Notes under the pieces: generated by a model | The model's input: only the letters and a program-made list of their open reading frames with translations | Database searches by the model: none | What the model was told of the DNA's origin: nothing | In this document: positions 51,534 to 60,724 of the stretch, in pieces | Layout of the letters: each line of letters starts with the position of its first letter | Position numbering within the stretch: position 1 is the stretch's first letter | Position numbers and translations under genes: made by a program | Source of the DNA: Cedecea neteri NBRC 105707 = ATCC 33855 | GTDB taxonomy: Bacteria > Pseudomonadota > Gammaproteobacteria > Enterobacterales > Enterobacteriaceae | DNA: 64,000 nucleotides | Assembly (NCBI RefSeq): GCF_001571265.1 | Contig: NZ_BCTL01000029.1 | Location: 44,095-108,094 of the forward strand | Direction of reading: 5' to 3'

Positions 51534-51605
51534 TATTCTGATGGCGAACAAATCTGGCGGCCATAGTGGCCGTTGCTAAACAGTCAACAAGACTAAGGAC
51601 ATATC

Positions 51606-53708
51606 ATGCCCCGACCCATCCCTCTCGAACGCTATCGCAACATTGGTATTTCTGCTCATATTGATGCCGGTAAAACAACGACGACTGAACGTATTTTGTT
51701 TTATACCGGCATGAGTCACAAACTGGGTGAAGTTCACGATGGCGCAGCAACGACAGACTGGATGGCCCAGGAGCAAGAGCGCGGCATTACCATTACGTCC
51801 GCCGCGGTGAGCTGCTTCTGGCCGGGTATGGATCGCGGTTTTGAACCGCACCGTATCAACATCATCGACACGCCGGGACACGTGGACTTCACCATTGAGG
51901 TGGAGCGCTCCATGCGCGTACTGGACGGCGCCGTAATGGTTTACGACTCCGTGGGCGGCGTGCAGCCGCAGTCCGAAACCGTGTGGCGACAGGCGAATAA
52001 ATACCGCGTTCCGCGGCTGGCCTTCGTCAACAAAATGGACCGTCCGGGAGCCGATTTCTTCCGCGTGGTGCAGATGATGATTGACCGCCTGAAGGCTAAC
52101 CCGGTGCCGATTGTGATCCCCGTTGGTGCGGAGGAGCACTTCACCGGCGTGGTGGATCTCATCAAAATGCGCGCCATTTTGTGGGACGATGCGACCCAGG
52201 GGATGACGTTCAGCTATGCGCCGGTGCCTGAAGAGCTGCTGCAAACCGCGCAACAATGGCGGGAAAAAATGGTGTCCGCTGCGGCTGAGGCTAACGATGA
52301 GCTAATGGATAAATACCTGGAAACAGGCGAGCTGAGCGAGACGGAGATCGTTACCGGTCTGCGTGCCCGTACCATCTCCGGCGAAATCCAGCCGATGCTA
52401 TGCGGCAGTGCGTTTAAAAACAAAGGCGTGCAGCGCATGCTGGATGCGGTCGTTGAGCTGATGCCTTCTCCGCTCGACATTCCTTCTATTCAGGGCGTGG
52501 ACGAAAAAGGCCAGACGATTGAGCGCCATGCCAACGACGACGAACCATTCTCGGCGCTGGCTTTCAAGTTGATGACCGATCCGTACGTTGGCCAGCTGAC
52601 CTTTATCCGTGTTTATTCCGGCGTGCTGCGTAAAGGCGATTCGGTTTATAACCCGGTAAAAGGCAAAAAAGAGCGTATTGGCCGCATCGTGCAAATGCAC
52701 GCGAACGACAGACATGAGGTAGACGAACTTCGCGCCGGTGATATCGCGGCCTGCGTAGGTCTGAAAGACGTTACTACGGGCGATACGCTAACCGACCCGA
52801 ATGCGGTGATCACCCTTGAGCGGATGGAGTTTCCCGAACCGGTAATTTCACTCGCTATCGAGCCGAAGACCAAGGCCGATCAGGAAAAAATGGGTATCGC
52901 ACTGCAGCGGCTGGCGGCAGAAGATCCCTCTTTCCGACTGCATACGGACGAGGAATCCGGCCAGACGATTATCTCCGGCATGGGCGAGCTTCATCTGGAA
53001 ATTATCGTTGACCGCATGAAACGTGAGTTTGGCGTGGAAGCGAACATTGGCCGGCCACAGGTGACCTACCGCGAAACGATCCGCAAGCAGGTGAAAGACG
53101 TGGAAGGGAAATTTGTGCGGCAGTCCGGCGGCAAAGGCCAGTATGGACATGTGGTGCTGACGCTTGAGCCGCAGGAGCCGGGTAAAGGCTTTGTGTTTGA
53201 AGATGCGACCAAAGGGGGCGTGGTTCCGCGCGAGTACATTCCTTCGGTGGAGAAAGGCCTGCGCGAAGCCATGAACACCGGCGTGCTGGCCGGCTACCCG
53301 GTGGTGGACATCAAAGCCACGCTGACCTTCGGCTCTTACCACGACGTCGACTCTTCGGAAATGGCGTTCAGAATGGCGGCGATCTTTGGCTTTAAGGACG
53401 CCGTGCGCAAGGCGAATCCGGTTATTCTGGAGCCGATCATGCACGTCGAAGTGGAAACACCGGAAGAGTACGCCGGTAGTATCATGGGCGATCTCTCTTC
53501 CCGCCGCGGCATGGTGCAGGGCATGGAAGAGCGTTTTGGCAGCCAGATAATCCGGGCCGACGTCCCGCTGGCAGAAATGTTTGGTTATTCCACCACGCTG
53601 CGGTCTATGTCTCAGGGCAGGGCGACCTACAGCATGGAGTTCCATCACTATGCTGAAGCGCCGCGCAACGTGGCCGACGACATTATCGCCAGCCGCGTAA
53701 AAGCATAA
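51606..53708 (+). CDS. Second elongation factor G (FusA paralogue)
   Basis: Complete translational GTPase of 700 aa, close to but distinct from FusA (704 aa in E. coli). G1 [10 protein letters not shown] (17-26), G3 DTPGH (88-92), G4 NKMD (142-145) are intact; the EF-G-type domain IV ([33 protein letters not shown]) and domain V ([55 protein letters not shown]) follow. It is not in the str operon: no rpsL, rpsG or tuf nearby. Placement opposite an ArsR gene suggests conditional expression. It could serve translocation or ribosome recycling under stress, or lessen drug sensitivity; the sequence does not decide. Confidence 0.9.
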   Translation: MPRPIPLERYRNIGISAHIDAGKTTTTERILFYTGMSHKLGEVHDGAATTDWMAQEQERGITITSAAVSCFWPGMDRGFEPHRINIIDTPGHVDFTIEVERSMRVLDGAVMVYDSVGGVQPQSETVWRQANKYRVPRLAFVNKMDRPGADFFRVVQMMIDRLKANPVPIVIPVGAEEHFTGVVDLIKMRAILWDDATQGMTFSYAPVPEELLQTAQQWREKMVSAAAEANDELMDKYLETGELSETEIVTGLRARTISGEIQPMLCGSAFKNKGVQRMLDAVVELMPSPLDIPSIQGVDEKGQTIERHANDDEPFSALAFKLMTDPYVGQLTFIRVYSGVLRKGDSVYNPVKGKKERIGRIVQMHANDRHEVDELRAGDIAACVGLKDVTTGDTLTDPNAVITLERMEFPEPVISLAIEPKTKADQEKMGIALQRLAAEDPSFRLHTDEESGQTIISGMGELHLEIIVDRMKREFGVEANIGRPQVTYRETIRKQVKDVEGKFVRQSGGKGQYGHVVLTLEPQEPGKGFVFEDATKGGVVPREYIPSVEKGLREAMNTGVLAGYPVVDIKATLTFGSYHDVDSSEMAFRMAAIFGFKDAVRKANPVILEPIMHVEVETPEEYAGSIMGDLSSRRGMVQGMEERFGSQIIRADVPLAEMFGYSTTLRSMSQGRATYSMEFHHYAEAPRNVADDIIASRVKA

Positions 53709-53718
53709 GCTGTACTCA

Positions 53719-53750
53719 AAATGGGCGAGGTTATCTCGCCCATTTTTTTT
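53719..53750 (+). terminator. Terminator after the second EF-G gene
   Basis: AAATGGGCGAG (53719-53729) / CTCGCCCATTT (53735-53745), loop GTTAT, followed by TTTTT. The gene is therefore monocistronic. Confidence 0.9.
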
Positions 53751-53872
53751 ATCTGCGAGTTAGTTCCCATCCGCTTTGCAACATCCCGTATATGTCAAAA
53801 AACACCTGAAGACCGCTCGACCATTCTGAATCAGAGCCATGTTCCGCTTCATTTTTACACAGATAATCCACG

Positions 53873-53908
53873 ATATAGCCTTGTGCCTATATAGTATTTA
53901 ACCTATAT
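53873..53908. promoter_or_regulatory. CTATAT boxes before the toxin gene, candidate autoregulatory operator
   Basis: ATATAG (53873-53878), CTATAT (53887-53892) and CTATAT (53903-53908) give an inverted and a direct repeat within the 50 bases before the toxin start, overlapping a likely TATAGT -10. Type II antitoxins bind this kind of site. Confidence 0.35.
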
Positions 53909-53923
53909 TGAAAAGGATGTCGT

Positions 53924-54298
53924 ATGTGGTCGATAAAAATGACGGATACGTTTGATGCGTGGATCATGGCATCAGATGACATCACTAAAGCCTGTGTTAT
54001 GGCGGCGGTAGTATTACTGAAAGAGAGAGGTCCTTTGCTCGGTAGACCTTATGCTGACACGGTGAAAGGGTCACAATACGCAAATATGAAAGAACTGCGT
54101 ATCCAGCGCAAAGGTGATCCACTCAGGATCTTTTTTGCTTTTGATATCAGGCGCTGCGCCATCCTGCTCTGTGCGGGGAATAAAGTGGGCAATGAGAAGC
54201 GATTTTATGACGTTATGGTGCCCTTAGCGGACAACGAATTTCGAGCACACTTAAAGCAATTATCGGAAAAGGAGCAAATAGAATGGGTCGAACGCTAG
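53924..54298 (+). CDS. HigB/RelE-type toxin (Gp49-like)
   Basis: 124-aa protein of the phage-derived Gp49-like/HigB family. The core MKELRIQRKGDPLRIFFAFDIRRCAILLCAGNK resembles the RelE-fold RNase toxins, with basic and aromatic residues for ribosome-dependent mRNA cleavage, and the C-terminus LKQLSEKEQIEWVER is helical. Toxin precedes antitoxin, the HigBA order, with a 16-bp overlap. Start at ATG 53924 has AAAGGATG. Confidence 0.83.
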   Translation: MWSIKMTDTFDAWIMASDDITKACVMAAVVLLKERGPLLGRPYADTVKGSQYANMKELRIQRKGDPLRIFFAFDIRRCAILLCAGNKVGNEKRFYDVMVPLADNEFRAHLKQLSEKEQIEWVER

Positions 54299-54585
54299 AA
54301 CAATGGATGGCTCAGGAGAAACCCGAAGTGGTGGCCGCAGCGCAGGCCATGGCCGATGAGATGCTGCTGAATATCCACCTCGCTGAATTGCGCGATCGGG
54401 TAAGGAAAACGCAGAACGAGATGGCGCAAAAGCTGGGTGTGAAGCAGCCGACCGTTGCCGAAATGGAAAAAAAAGGCCGTGATATCAAGCTATCTTCGCT
54501 CAAACGCTATGTTGAAGCGGCGGGCGGCAAGGTTCAGCTGGATGTTGAACTGCCGGACGGCTCCCATTTTAAAATTGCGCTCTAA
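54283..54585 (+). CDS. XRE-family antitoxin (HigA-like)
   Basis: 100-aa antitoxin with a helix-turn-helix at residues about 40-75 (QNEMAQKLGVKQPTVAEMEKKG) and a C-terminal segment EAAGGKVQLDVELPDG common in HigA2-type proteins. It should bind the toxin and repress the pair. GGAG lies eight bases before the ATG inside the toxin gene. Confidence 0.87.
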   Translation: MGRTLEQWMAQEKPEVVAAAQAMADEMLLNIHLAELRDRVRKTQNEMAQKLGVKQPTVAEMEKKGRDIKLSSLKRYVEAAGGKVQLDVELPDGSHFKIAL

Positions 54586-54632
54586 AGAGTATTCGGGCAG
54601 GAAGACGGCCTATGCCGTCTCCGCCGGATAAT

Positions 54633-55007
54633 CTATGCCTGCCCGGTTTCCTGCAAATGCCGCCACAACACTTTCTCGCCCTCGCGGCGGAAAACCACGG
54701 TAGACCAGCGCTCGGTGGTTGAGTCGTTCAGGGTCTGCGTTTCGCGGTAAAGCACGGCGGCACCGTGCTGCCATTCGTCTAGCAGAGTAAGGTTATCAAC
54801 CTCAATGGCCAGTCCTTCACGGCTGCCGCCGCTGGTACTGAAAAAACCGCAAAGTGCAGGATAATCCAGCCGTGCACCGCTCAGCGCAATCATCGAATAA
54901 TCGTCAGAAAAGCGTGTCAAAAGCGCCTCCAGTTCTCCCTGGCCCGCGCCAAGCCATTGCTCGATAGCAACGTGGGCCTCAATCACTTCCTTAAACCAGA
55001 TATTCAT
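54633..55007 (-). CDS. SnoaL/DUF4440-like NTF2-fold protein
   Basis: 124 aa. EAHVAIEQWLGAGQGELEALLTRFSDDYSMIA and the C-terminal WSTVVFRREGEKVLWRHLQET fit the NTF2-like fold of DUF4440/SnoaL proteins; function unknown. It follows the MFS transporter gene by three bases on the same strand, so the two are one operon. A nested hairpin (54594-54645, stems CGGGCAGG/CCTGCCCG and AGACGGC/GCCGTCT) covers its 3' end. Confidence 0.72.
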   Translation of the reverse strand: MNIWFKEVIEAHVAIEQWLGAGQGELEALLTRFSDDYSMIALSGARLDYPALCGFFSTSGGSREGLAIEVDNLTLLDEWQHGAAVLYRETQTLNDSTTERWSTVVFRREGEKVLWRHLQETGQA

Positions 55008-55010
55008 TGC

Positions 55011-56387
55011 TCAGTATTCCTTTTGGATCAGTTGATTTTTAATCTGCTGATTATTCAGCCACAAAGAGTAAACCAGCGGGGCCAGCGTCCCGGCGGCGGC
55101 AAAGCTAAAAGTAAAAAGATAAGCTTGAGGCGCGGGCATCACATCCTGTAATACGGTCAGCAGCAGGCTCAGCAGCGCCACGCCAAAGCAAAAGCTCAGT
55201 TGGCGATTAATGTTCCACAGCGCGCTGGCTTCCGGCATCGCCTCCGAGGGAATAGAGATAAAAGCGGTGCTCTGCGCCGTGCTGCTGGAAAGGCTCCCGC
55301 CCAGGCCCATCAGGGCGTAAGCGGCTACCAGCCACGAGGCTTGCTCGCCGGAGTTGATTTGTGTCAGTAGCAAAATTCCCGCGGCCTGAAACAAGCCTCC
55401 GGCAGTAATCAGCGGGCGAGGGCCTAGGCGGTTAAACATCTTGCCGGTAAACGAAATCGCTACAAAAGAAGCCATCGCCCACGGCAGCATCAACATCCCC
55501 GTTTGGGTGGCAGACAGGCCCAGCTGCGTTTGCAGATAAACAATGCTGACCAGGCTGGTGCCCATAAAAACGCCAGGAATGCACTGGTAAACAAACATCG
55601 CATAGCGCAGCAGAGGGTCCGCCAGCAGCGGCAGGCTGAACAGCGGGGCCGGCTGTCTGCCGTTGCGGCGAATGAACTGCCACAAAATGAATGTACCGCC
55701 GACGAGCCACATAAATGCTGATGCATGCGCCGCCGGGTTTCCGGCCTGGGTGACGCCCAGCAAAATAGCGAACAGCCCCGCAGATCCCAGCATCAGTCCT
55801 TTAACGTCCAGCGGCTGACGGGCAGCCTGTTTCTCTGCGGATTTTAGCCAAAGTCCCGCGAGAGCCAGCGTCAGCAGCGCCAGCGGCAGACTCGAGAGAA
55901 ATATCCAGCGCCAGCCGAAAGACTCCACAAGCAATCCGCCCAGCGTTGGCGAAAACGCCGGAGCCAGCAGCGCGACAAGCATAATGGCTGATGAAAGTTT
56001 TGCCCGTTCATGCACCGCGAATAGCTGCCAGGTCAGCGCCTGGCCGACGGGGATAAGCAGCCCGCCGCCCACGCCCTGCAAAATACGAGCGGCGACCAGC
56101 GCGTTCAGGCCAGGGGCGAGGCCGGATGCCAGCGTACCCAACGTAAAGAGCGCAAGTGAAAGCATAAACAGGCGTTTGGCACCCAGCCACTGGGTCAGCC
56201 ATGCGCTGCACGGGATAACCAGCGTCAGGCCGCAAAGATAGCCGTGGCTTATCCACGCCAGTTCGCTGACCGGCGCATGCAGCTCTCTCCCCATTTCTGG
56301 CCAGGCGACGTTGGAGATAAACATATTGATTAAGTCGAGAAAAAAGCCGAGCAGATAAACGGCGGCGACCCTGTAGCGGTAAGGCAT
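55011..56387 (-). CDS. MFS drug:H+ antiporter-like transporter (DHA2 type)
   Basis: 458-aa major facilitator with about 14 membrane helices. LTQWLGAKRLFMLSLALFTLGTLASG is motif A-like, ARILQGVGGGLLIPVGQAL is motif B/C-like, and GWRWIFLSSLPLALL follows, the pattern of EmrB-like exporters. Substrate unknown. It lies divergent from a LysR gene (110-bp gap), which probably regulates it. Confidence 0.87.
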   Translation of the reverse strand: MPYRYRVAAVYLLGFFLDLINMFISNVAWPEMGRELHAPVSELAWISHGYLCGLTLVIPCSAWLTQWLGAKRLFMLSLALFTLGTLASGLAPGLNALVAARILQGVGGGLLIPVGQALTWQLFAVHERAKLSSAIMLVALLAPAFSPTLGGLLVESFGWRWIFLSSLPLALLTLALAGLWLKSAEKQAARQPLDVKGLMLGSAGLFAILLGVTQAGNPAAHASAFMWLVGGTFILWQFIRRNGRQPAPLFSLPLLADPLLRYAMFVYQCIPGVFMGTSLVSIVYLQTQLGLSATQTGMLMLPWAMASFVAISFTGKMFNRLGPRPLITAGGLFQAAGILLLTQINSGEQASWLVAAYALMGLGGSLSSSTAQSTAFISIPSEAMPEASALWNINRQLSFCFGVALLSLLLTVLQDVMPAPQAYLFTFSFAAAGTLAPLVYSLWLNNQQIKNQLIQKEY

Positions 56388-56497
56388 GGCGGCTCTCGTA
56401 AAAAAGAAAAGGCGATTTCAGCAGCTTTGGCGGGGCGGATAAATCCCGCTCCGGCTGATACACTGTCAAAAATAATTTGATAATCAGGCGAATTAGC

Positions 56498-57397
56498 ATG
56501 CTTAACTTGCAGCGGGTGGCACAGTTTGTGGCCGTGGTGGAGGCCGGGGGATTTACCGCAGCGGCGCAATCAGCGCAGCAAACTAAAGCGGTGATTAGCT
56601 TTAACGTTCGCCAGCTTGAGGCGGAGCTTGGCGTTTCGCTCCTCGTACGCTCCACGCGCCGCGTGGCGTTAACCCAGGCGGGCGAGGTGTTTTACCAACG
56701 TGCTTTACAACTCTTAAGAGAAAGCGAAGCGCTGGTGGAAGACGTTCAGGGCCATCACGGCGGGTTTTCTGGCGAGCTGAGCATTTCGACAACGCCGGAA
56801 TACGGCCAGGCAAAAGTTATCCCGGCGCTGAGCGCGTTTGGGCGGCTGCATCCGGGGTTGACTATCCGGCACGAGTCTTCATCTGCGCCGGTTAACCTTA
56901 TTTCCGGGCAGTTTGACGTTGCCATTCGCCTCGGCAAGCTGATGGATTCGTCTTATCGCGCGGCGCTGATAGAGCGTTTTGATATTGTGGCGGTTGCCGC
57001 GCCGCAGTGGCTTGAGCGTAACCCGATCGGCAGCCTCGAGGCGCTGGCCGAAGCGGAATGGGTTATTCATCGTCGGCTGTCAACGCCGCGAGAATGGCAG
57101 GTTATTGGGCGAGATCGGGAAACGCGAGACCTAACGATAACCGGGCCAGCTCGCTTCATGACCGACACAGCAGCGGCGCTGATGGCTTTTGTAGTTCAGG
57201 GTTGCGGCGTAGGTTTACTGCCAGAATGGCTGGTGCGAAAAGCGATAGAACGCGGCGAGCTTCAATCCGTGCTGCCGGAATACCGTTTCCCGTCGCAGGG
57301 AATTTATGCGGTTTACCCGAACACGCGGCATGTTCCGGCGAAAGTGCGTGCGCTGATAGACTTTTTGCAGGAGTGGGAAAGTAACAGACCCGCTTAG
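56498..57397 (+). CDS. LysR-family regulator of the adjacent transporter
   Basis: 299-aa LysR protein of the CrgA/YhjC-like subgroup. HTH at about residues 18-45 (GFTAAAQSAQQTKAVISFNVRQLE); the effector domain has GELSISTTPEYGQAKVIPAL and GQFDVAIRLGKL. The start at 56498 (MLNLQRVAQF) follows AGGCG; a TTG at 56477 is in frame. The shared promoter region with the MFS gene suggests that operon as the target. Confidence 0.88.
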   Translation: MLNLQRVAQFVAVVEAGGFTAAAQSAQQTKAVISFNVRQLEAELGVSLLVRSTRRVALTQAGEVFYQRALQLLRESEALVEDVQGHHGGFSGELSISTTPEYGQAKVIPALSAFGRLHPGLTIRHESSSAPVNLISGQFDVAIRLGKLMDSSYRAALIERFDIVAVAAPQWLERNPIGSLEALAEAEWVIHRRLSTPREWQVIGRDRETRDLTITGPARFMTDTAAALMAFVVQGCGVGLLPEWLVRKAIERGELQSVLPEYRFPSQGIYAVYPNTRHVPAKVRALIDFLQEWESNRPA

Positions 57398-57411
57398 CGG
57401 GTCCATTTTTA
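57385..57411 (+). terminator. Terminator at the lysR 3' end
   Basis: GACCCGC (57387-57393) / GCGGGTC (57397-57403) with a TTA loop, then CATTTTTA. The hairpin includes the lysR stop codon. Confidence 0.7.
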
Positions 57412-57414
57412 GGC

Positions 57415-58941
57415 TTACAAAGCTTTTTGAGCCTTGCCCTGCAAGGTTACAGCCGCTGGCGCAGAAGAAATCCCCGGCAGCTCAATCTTCAGGCCGAAGG
57501 TCAGCAGCGAATACAATACGCCCCCGGTCAGCATCGAGACGATAACGCCCAGGTTCGCCGTCGCGAAGACGCTGTGGCGGGTTTCTTCCGTCAGCAGGAA
57601 GCCAACCACGTGCGCGATGTAAGGATCGCCGGAAGTAATGGTGCCCAGCCCCACAATCGTTGCAATCCCCAGCGACAGCAGCGCCGTCCAGCGGCCGTCA
57701 CGGCCACCAAATCCAGCTTTATTCGCCATCAATACATCCCAGCCCAGGCGCTTCTGTCGCAGGAAGTCGATCAGCTGAATCGCCCCGGCGGAGCCAATCA
57801 CTACCGAAATCGAGGCCAGGAACGACTGGAAGGTCGCGAGGAATGAATCGGAAATAAACATCAGGTAAAACGCGCCGAAGCCGATGATGGCCGCGTTTAG
57901 CGTGGTGGTTGTGGCGCGGCTGGCCGGAATGCCCAGTGCCAGCAATGCGAGGCCGGAGCTGTAAACGCCGGTGATTGCCGCAGCCAACAGAGAAACGATA
58001 ATCACGATGGAGAACGGCACGTAGAACCAGAACGGCAACAGGTTAGTCAGCGAGGCGATAGGTGACTGTGCCGCCGCGGTGCTCAGGTCCGGGTTGCTGT
58101 CGGCCAGAAACGCACCCAGCACCAGCAGAATGCTTACCGGTAGGGAAATGCCCGTCGTTGTCCAGAAAATAACTTTTGAGGCCTGCGTTTTCTTCGGCAA
58201 ATACCGCGCGAAGTCGCCGCCGTAGTTCAGGAAGCCCAGGCCCACCATGGTCATCGCCATCACTACGCCGCCGATGTAAGTCAGCAGGTCGCCGTGGGCC
58301 GCGCTTTGTCCCAGCTTTTCCCAGTGAATATGCGGCAGCATCAGGAAGATAAAGATGATGCTCATAAACCCGGTCAGCCAGGCGATGTATTTCTCCACCT
58401 TCATGATCAACTGGTGGCCATAAATGGCGACCGACATGGTCAGTACCAGGCTGACGATGAACCAGCCGAGAATGCAAACCAGCGTAGGTTTGCCGTCCGC
58501 CAGCGCAAATGCCGCGGGCCAAAGTTTGGCAAACAGCGCCGCGCCGGTGGACGATGCGAGGGTAATAATGGTGATTTTCCAGCCCATATTGGAAATATAG
58601 GCAAACAGCGTCGGGAATTTATTGCCGTGATAGCCAAAGCAGAAACGGGTTTGGGTCAGCGTCGGCAGGCCGGTTCTTGGCCCGCCGACGGCCAGCACGC
58701 CCACCAGGCAGCAGGAAAGCAGGTAGCCGATGATCCCGGCGGTGATCGACTGCCAGACGCTTAGGCCCAATGAGTAAACGTAAATGCCGTAGGTCATCCC
58801 CAGAATGGAGACGTTCCAGGAGAACCAAATCGGGAACAGCCCCGATGGTTTGCCGTAACGTTCAGCTTCGGGCACGGCATTGACGCCGTTTGCTTCAACT
58901 TTTATGCCGCCAGAGGCCGGCTGGTGTGTAGAGTTTGTCAT
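57415..58941 (-). CDS. NCS1-family nucleobase/nucleoside permease (CodB-like)
   Basis: 508-aa permease with about 12 helices of the nucleobase:cation symporter-1 family. WFSWNVSILGMTYGIYVYSLGLS, QTRFCFGYHGNKFPTLFAYISNMGW, and FLNYGGDFARYLPKKTQ are the conserved substrate and sodium regions. It is longer than E. coli CodB (419 aa) because of extended termini. It follows the DeoD paralogue by 22 bases on the same strand, so the pair likely imports and cleaves one substrate. AAGGGT precedes the ATG. Confidence 0.86.
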   Translation of the reverse strand: MTNSTHQPASGGIKVEANGVNAVPEAERYGKPSGLFPIWFSWNVSILGMTYGIYVYSLGLSVWQSITAGIIGYLLSCCLVGVLAVGGPRTGLPTLTQTRFCFGYHGNKFPTLFAYISNMGWKITIITLASSTGAALFAKLWPAAFALADGKPTLVCILGWFIVSLVLTMSVAIYGHQLIMKVEKYIAWLTGFMSIIFIFLMLPHIHWEKLGQSAAHGDLLTYIGGVVMAMTMVGLGFLNYGGDFARYLPKKTQASKVIFWTTTGISLPVSILLVLGAFLADSNPDLSTAAAQSPIASLTNLLPFWFYVPFSIVIIVSLLAAAITGVYSSGLALLALGIPASRATTTTLNAAIIGFGAFYLMFISDSFLATFQSFLASISVVIGSAGAIQLIDFLRQKRLGWDVLMANKAGFGGRDGRWTALLSLGIATIVGLGTITSGDPYIAHVVGFLLTEETRHSVFATANLGVIVSMLTGGVLYSLLTFGLKIELPGISSAPAAVTLQGKAQKAL

Positions 58942-58963
58942 CGGAGAACCCTTATGGGAGAAA

Positions 58964-59674
58964 TCAATCGCAGAGAATTGCGGTTTCTAAAGCGAGCTCA
59001 ATCATTTTGTCTAACGTGTTTTGTAGTTCTTCTGCCGTTGGCTCTTCACCCGTAACGCTGCTTACGCAGGCTGTCAGCAGGCTCAGGGCTTTGGCGCGGT
59101 ACTGCGCGGCGATGGTGAACAGCGCCGAGGTTTCCATTTCCACCGCAAGGATGTTCATCTTTTTGAGGGCAGGGAGCATGCCTTCGGGTTTGTCGTACAG
59201 CAGGTCGTTGGTGAAGGTGTTGCCGAACTGGGTCGGAATATTGTGTTTCTCAGCTGCCATCCAGCAGCGGCGCAGCAGGTCAAAGTCCGGTACGGCCGCG
59301 TAGTCGTAACCGCCAAAGCGGTCTCGGTTGACCGAAGAAGAGGTGCCCGCGCCGGTGGCGACAATCACGTTGCGCATATCGACGCTTTCATCCACCGCGC
59401 CACAGGTGCCGATGCGAATAAGCTGCTTAACCCCAAACGCGTTAATCAGCTCATGGACGTAAATCGATACGGACGGAATGCCCATCCCGTGCGCCATCAC
59501 GGAAAGGCGCTTGCCTTTGTAATAGCCGGTAAAGCCGAACATATTGCGGGTATCGCACACGCGCTTTGCATCGGTTAAATACGTCTGCGCGATGTACTGC
59601 GCGCGCAGCGGGTCGCCGGGCATGATCACGGTTTCGGCAAAGTCGCCGGGGTTGGCGTTAATATGTGGCGTCAT
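58964..59674 (-). CDS. DeoD-type nucleoside phosphorylase paralogue with altered base pocket
   Basis: 236 aa, same length and register as E. coli DeoD, so residues can be numbered directly (His4, Gly20, Arg24, Arg43, Arg87, Glu179, Met180, Glu181 all retained; Ser90 is Thr). These bind phosphate and ribose. In contrast the base-site residues differ: Phe159 is Leu, Ser203 is Cys, the catalytic Asp204 is Val and Arg217 is Leu. Asp204/Arg217 protonate the purine N7 in the E. coli enzyme. The protein is therefore likely a phosphorylase or nucleosidase for a different or modified base, or a binding protein. A good AGGAG precedes the ATG. It is divergent from a Crp/Fnr-like gene. Confidence 0.85.
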   Translation of the reverse strand: MTPHINANPGDFAETVIMPGDPLRAQYIAQTYLTDAKRVCDTRNMFGFTGYYKGKRLSVMAHGMGIPSVSIYVHELINAFGVKQLIRIGTCGAVDESVDMRNVIVATGAGTSSSVNRDRFGGYDYAAVPDFDLLRRCWMAAEKHNIPTQFGNTFTNDLLYDKPEGMLPALKKMNILAVEMETSALFTIAAQYRAKALSLLTACVSSVTGEEPTAEELQNTLDKMIELALETAILCD

Positions 59675-59762
59675 CTGACGATCTCCTGGCTGGTTTCATG
59701 CAGCTAAGATAGAAACCCCGTCGCTTGCAGAAAAAGGCAAATGTCCGACCGGGCCGACGGCG

Positions 59763-59776
59763 ATCACAAAATTGAT
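59763..59776. promoter_or_regulatory. Possible Crp/Fnr-type operator in the deoD-paralogue/regulator gap
   Basis: ATCACAAAATTGAT has ATCA/TGAT half-sites separated by six bases, reminiscent of FNR/CRP-family sites. It lies about 90 bases before the minus-strand deoD-paralogue start and 195 before the regulator start. Noted by eye only. The rest of the 296-bp gap shows no gene. Confidence 0.2.
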
Positions 59777-59970
59777 TTTTGCTCCGGAAAGAAAAGAGAA
59801 ACGCCAGGGCTGGCAAGGGATGAGTAAAACGCGGAGTATTGACAATACCGAGGGACGATAGTTAATCTCAGCCGCCTTTTTCGCCGCAGAGTCTGGCGAA
59901 ACAGGCAATACTTGACGAGTTAGTGACCTTATTGAGCTGCGTGGCAGCCCTGCCGGAGAGCGACAACACC

Positions 59971-60639
59971 ATGAATATTATTCAGCAATTCGCTCAGCGC
60001 GGGCACCAGATCCTGCGCGATGCCGTGTACGCCGCGCCGCTTAAAAGCAAAGAGATCGGCCCCGACGAATTTATTCTGCGCCAGGGTGAGGAGATCAAAG
60101 CGCTCTACTGGATAACGCTCGGCGAGTACACCATGCACTATAACGCCGAAAACGGGAAAGCGTTCAGCCTGGGACAGCGCTTTGTCAGTGATACCATCAT
60201 CGGCGAAATTGAATATCTTACCCACACGCCGAGCCAGTTCTCCGTCGTGGCCCACGATAGCATGACGGTAAAAGTCATCCCGCTGGCGATGATGGACACC
60301 ATCCTGACCAGCCACGCGGAAGTCGGCGTCTGGCTCAGCCAGTTGCTTTCTACCAGCTACCAGCGCGGAATGGCGAGAACCATGGAACGTTTCCTGCAGC
60401 CGTTGGTGTTTAACATTGTGGCCGACCTGTATGAGCGCCATCAGCAGAACAAACCGCTGGTGGACTTCTCGCAGGTGTCCCGCGAGGCCGAACGCTTTGG
60501 CTGCTCCGAAAGAACCTACCGCCGGGTGATAAACCAGCTGATAGAAGAGCACTACATTCAGAAAGTGGCGCATGAGTTCGTGATTTGCGACATAGAGAAA
60601 TTCCGTCAGGTGCTGACCCATCCAGGGCGCATTGCCTAG
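59971..60639 (+). CDS. Crp/Fnr-superfamily transcriptional regulator
   Basis: 222-aa protein with an N-terminal cyclic-nucleotide-binding-type beta barrel (EFILRQGEEIKALYWITLGEYTMHY, GEIEYLTHTPSQFSVVAHDS) and a C-terminal winged helix (FSQVSREAERFGCSERTYRRVINQLIEEHYIQ). It lacks FNR's iron-sulphur cysteines. Start set at the ATG 59971 because GGAGAG is upstream; an in-frame GTG 16 codons earlier is not preferred. Being divergent from the DeoD-paralogue/permease operon, it likely controls it. Confidence 0.82.
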   Translation: MNIIQQFAQRGHQILRDAVYAAPLKSKEIGPDEFILRQGEEIKALYWITLGEYTMHYNAENGKAFSLGQRFVSDTIIGEIEYLTHTPSQFSVVAHDSMTVKVIPLAMMDTILTSHAEVGVWLSQLLSTSYQRGMARTMERFLQPLVFNIVADLYERHQQNKPLVDFSQVSREAERFGCSERTYRRVINQLIEEHYIQKVAHEFVICDIEKFRQVLTHPGRIA

Positions 60640-60724
60640 CAAAATTTATGTAGCAAACGGCTAAAAAGCCGGGAAAAAACGATGATAGACTCCGGCAATA
60701 CGTTATCCACCGTGGAGCAGAGCA

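Noticed and set aside
59699..59908. A 70-codon minus-strand frame before the DeoD paralogue
   Set aside because: No ribosome-binding site or domain; it lies over the regulatory gap and reads as random sequence.
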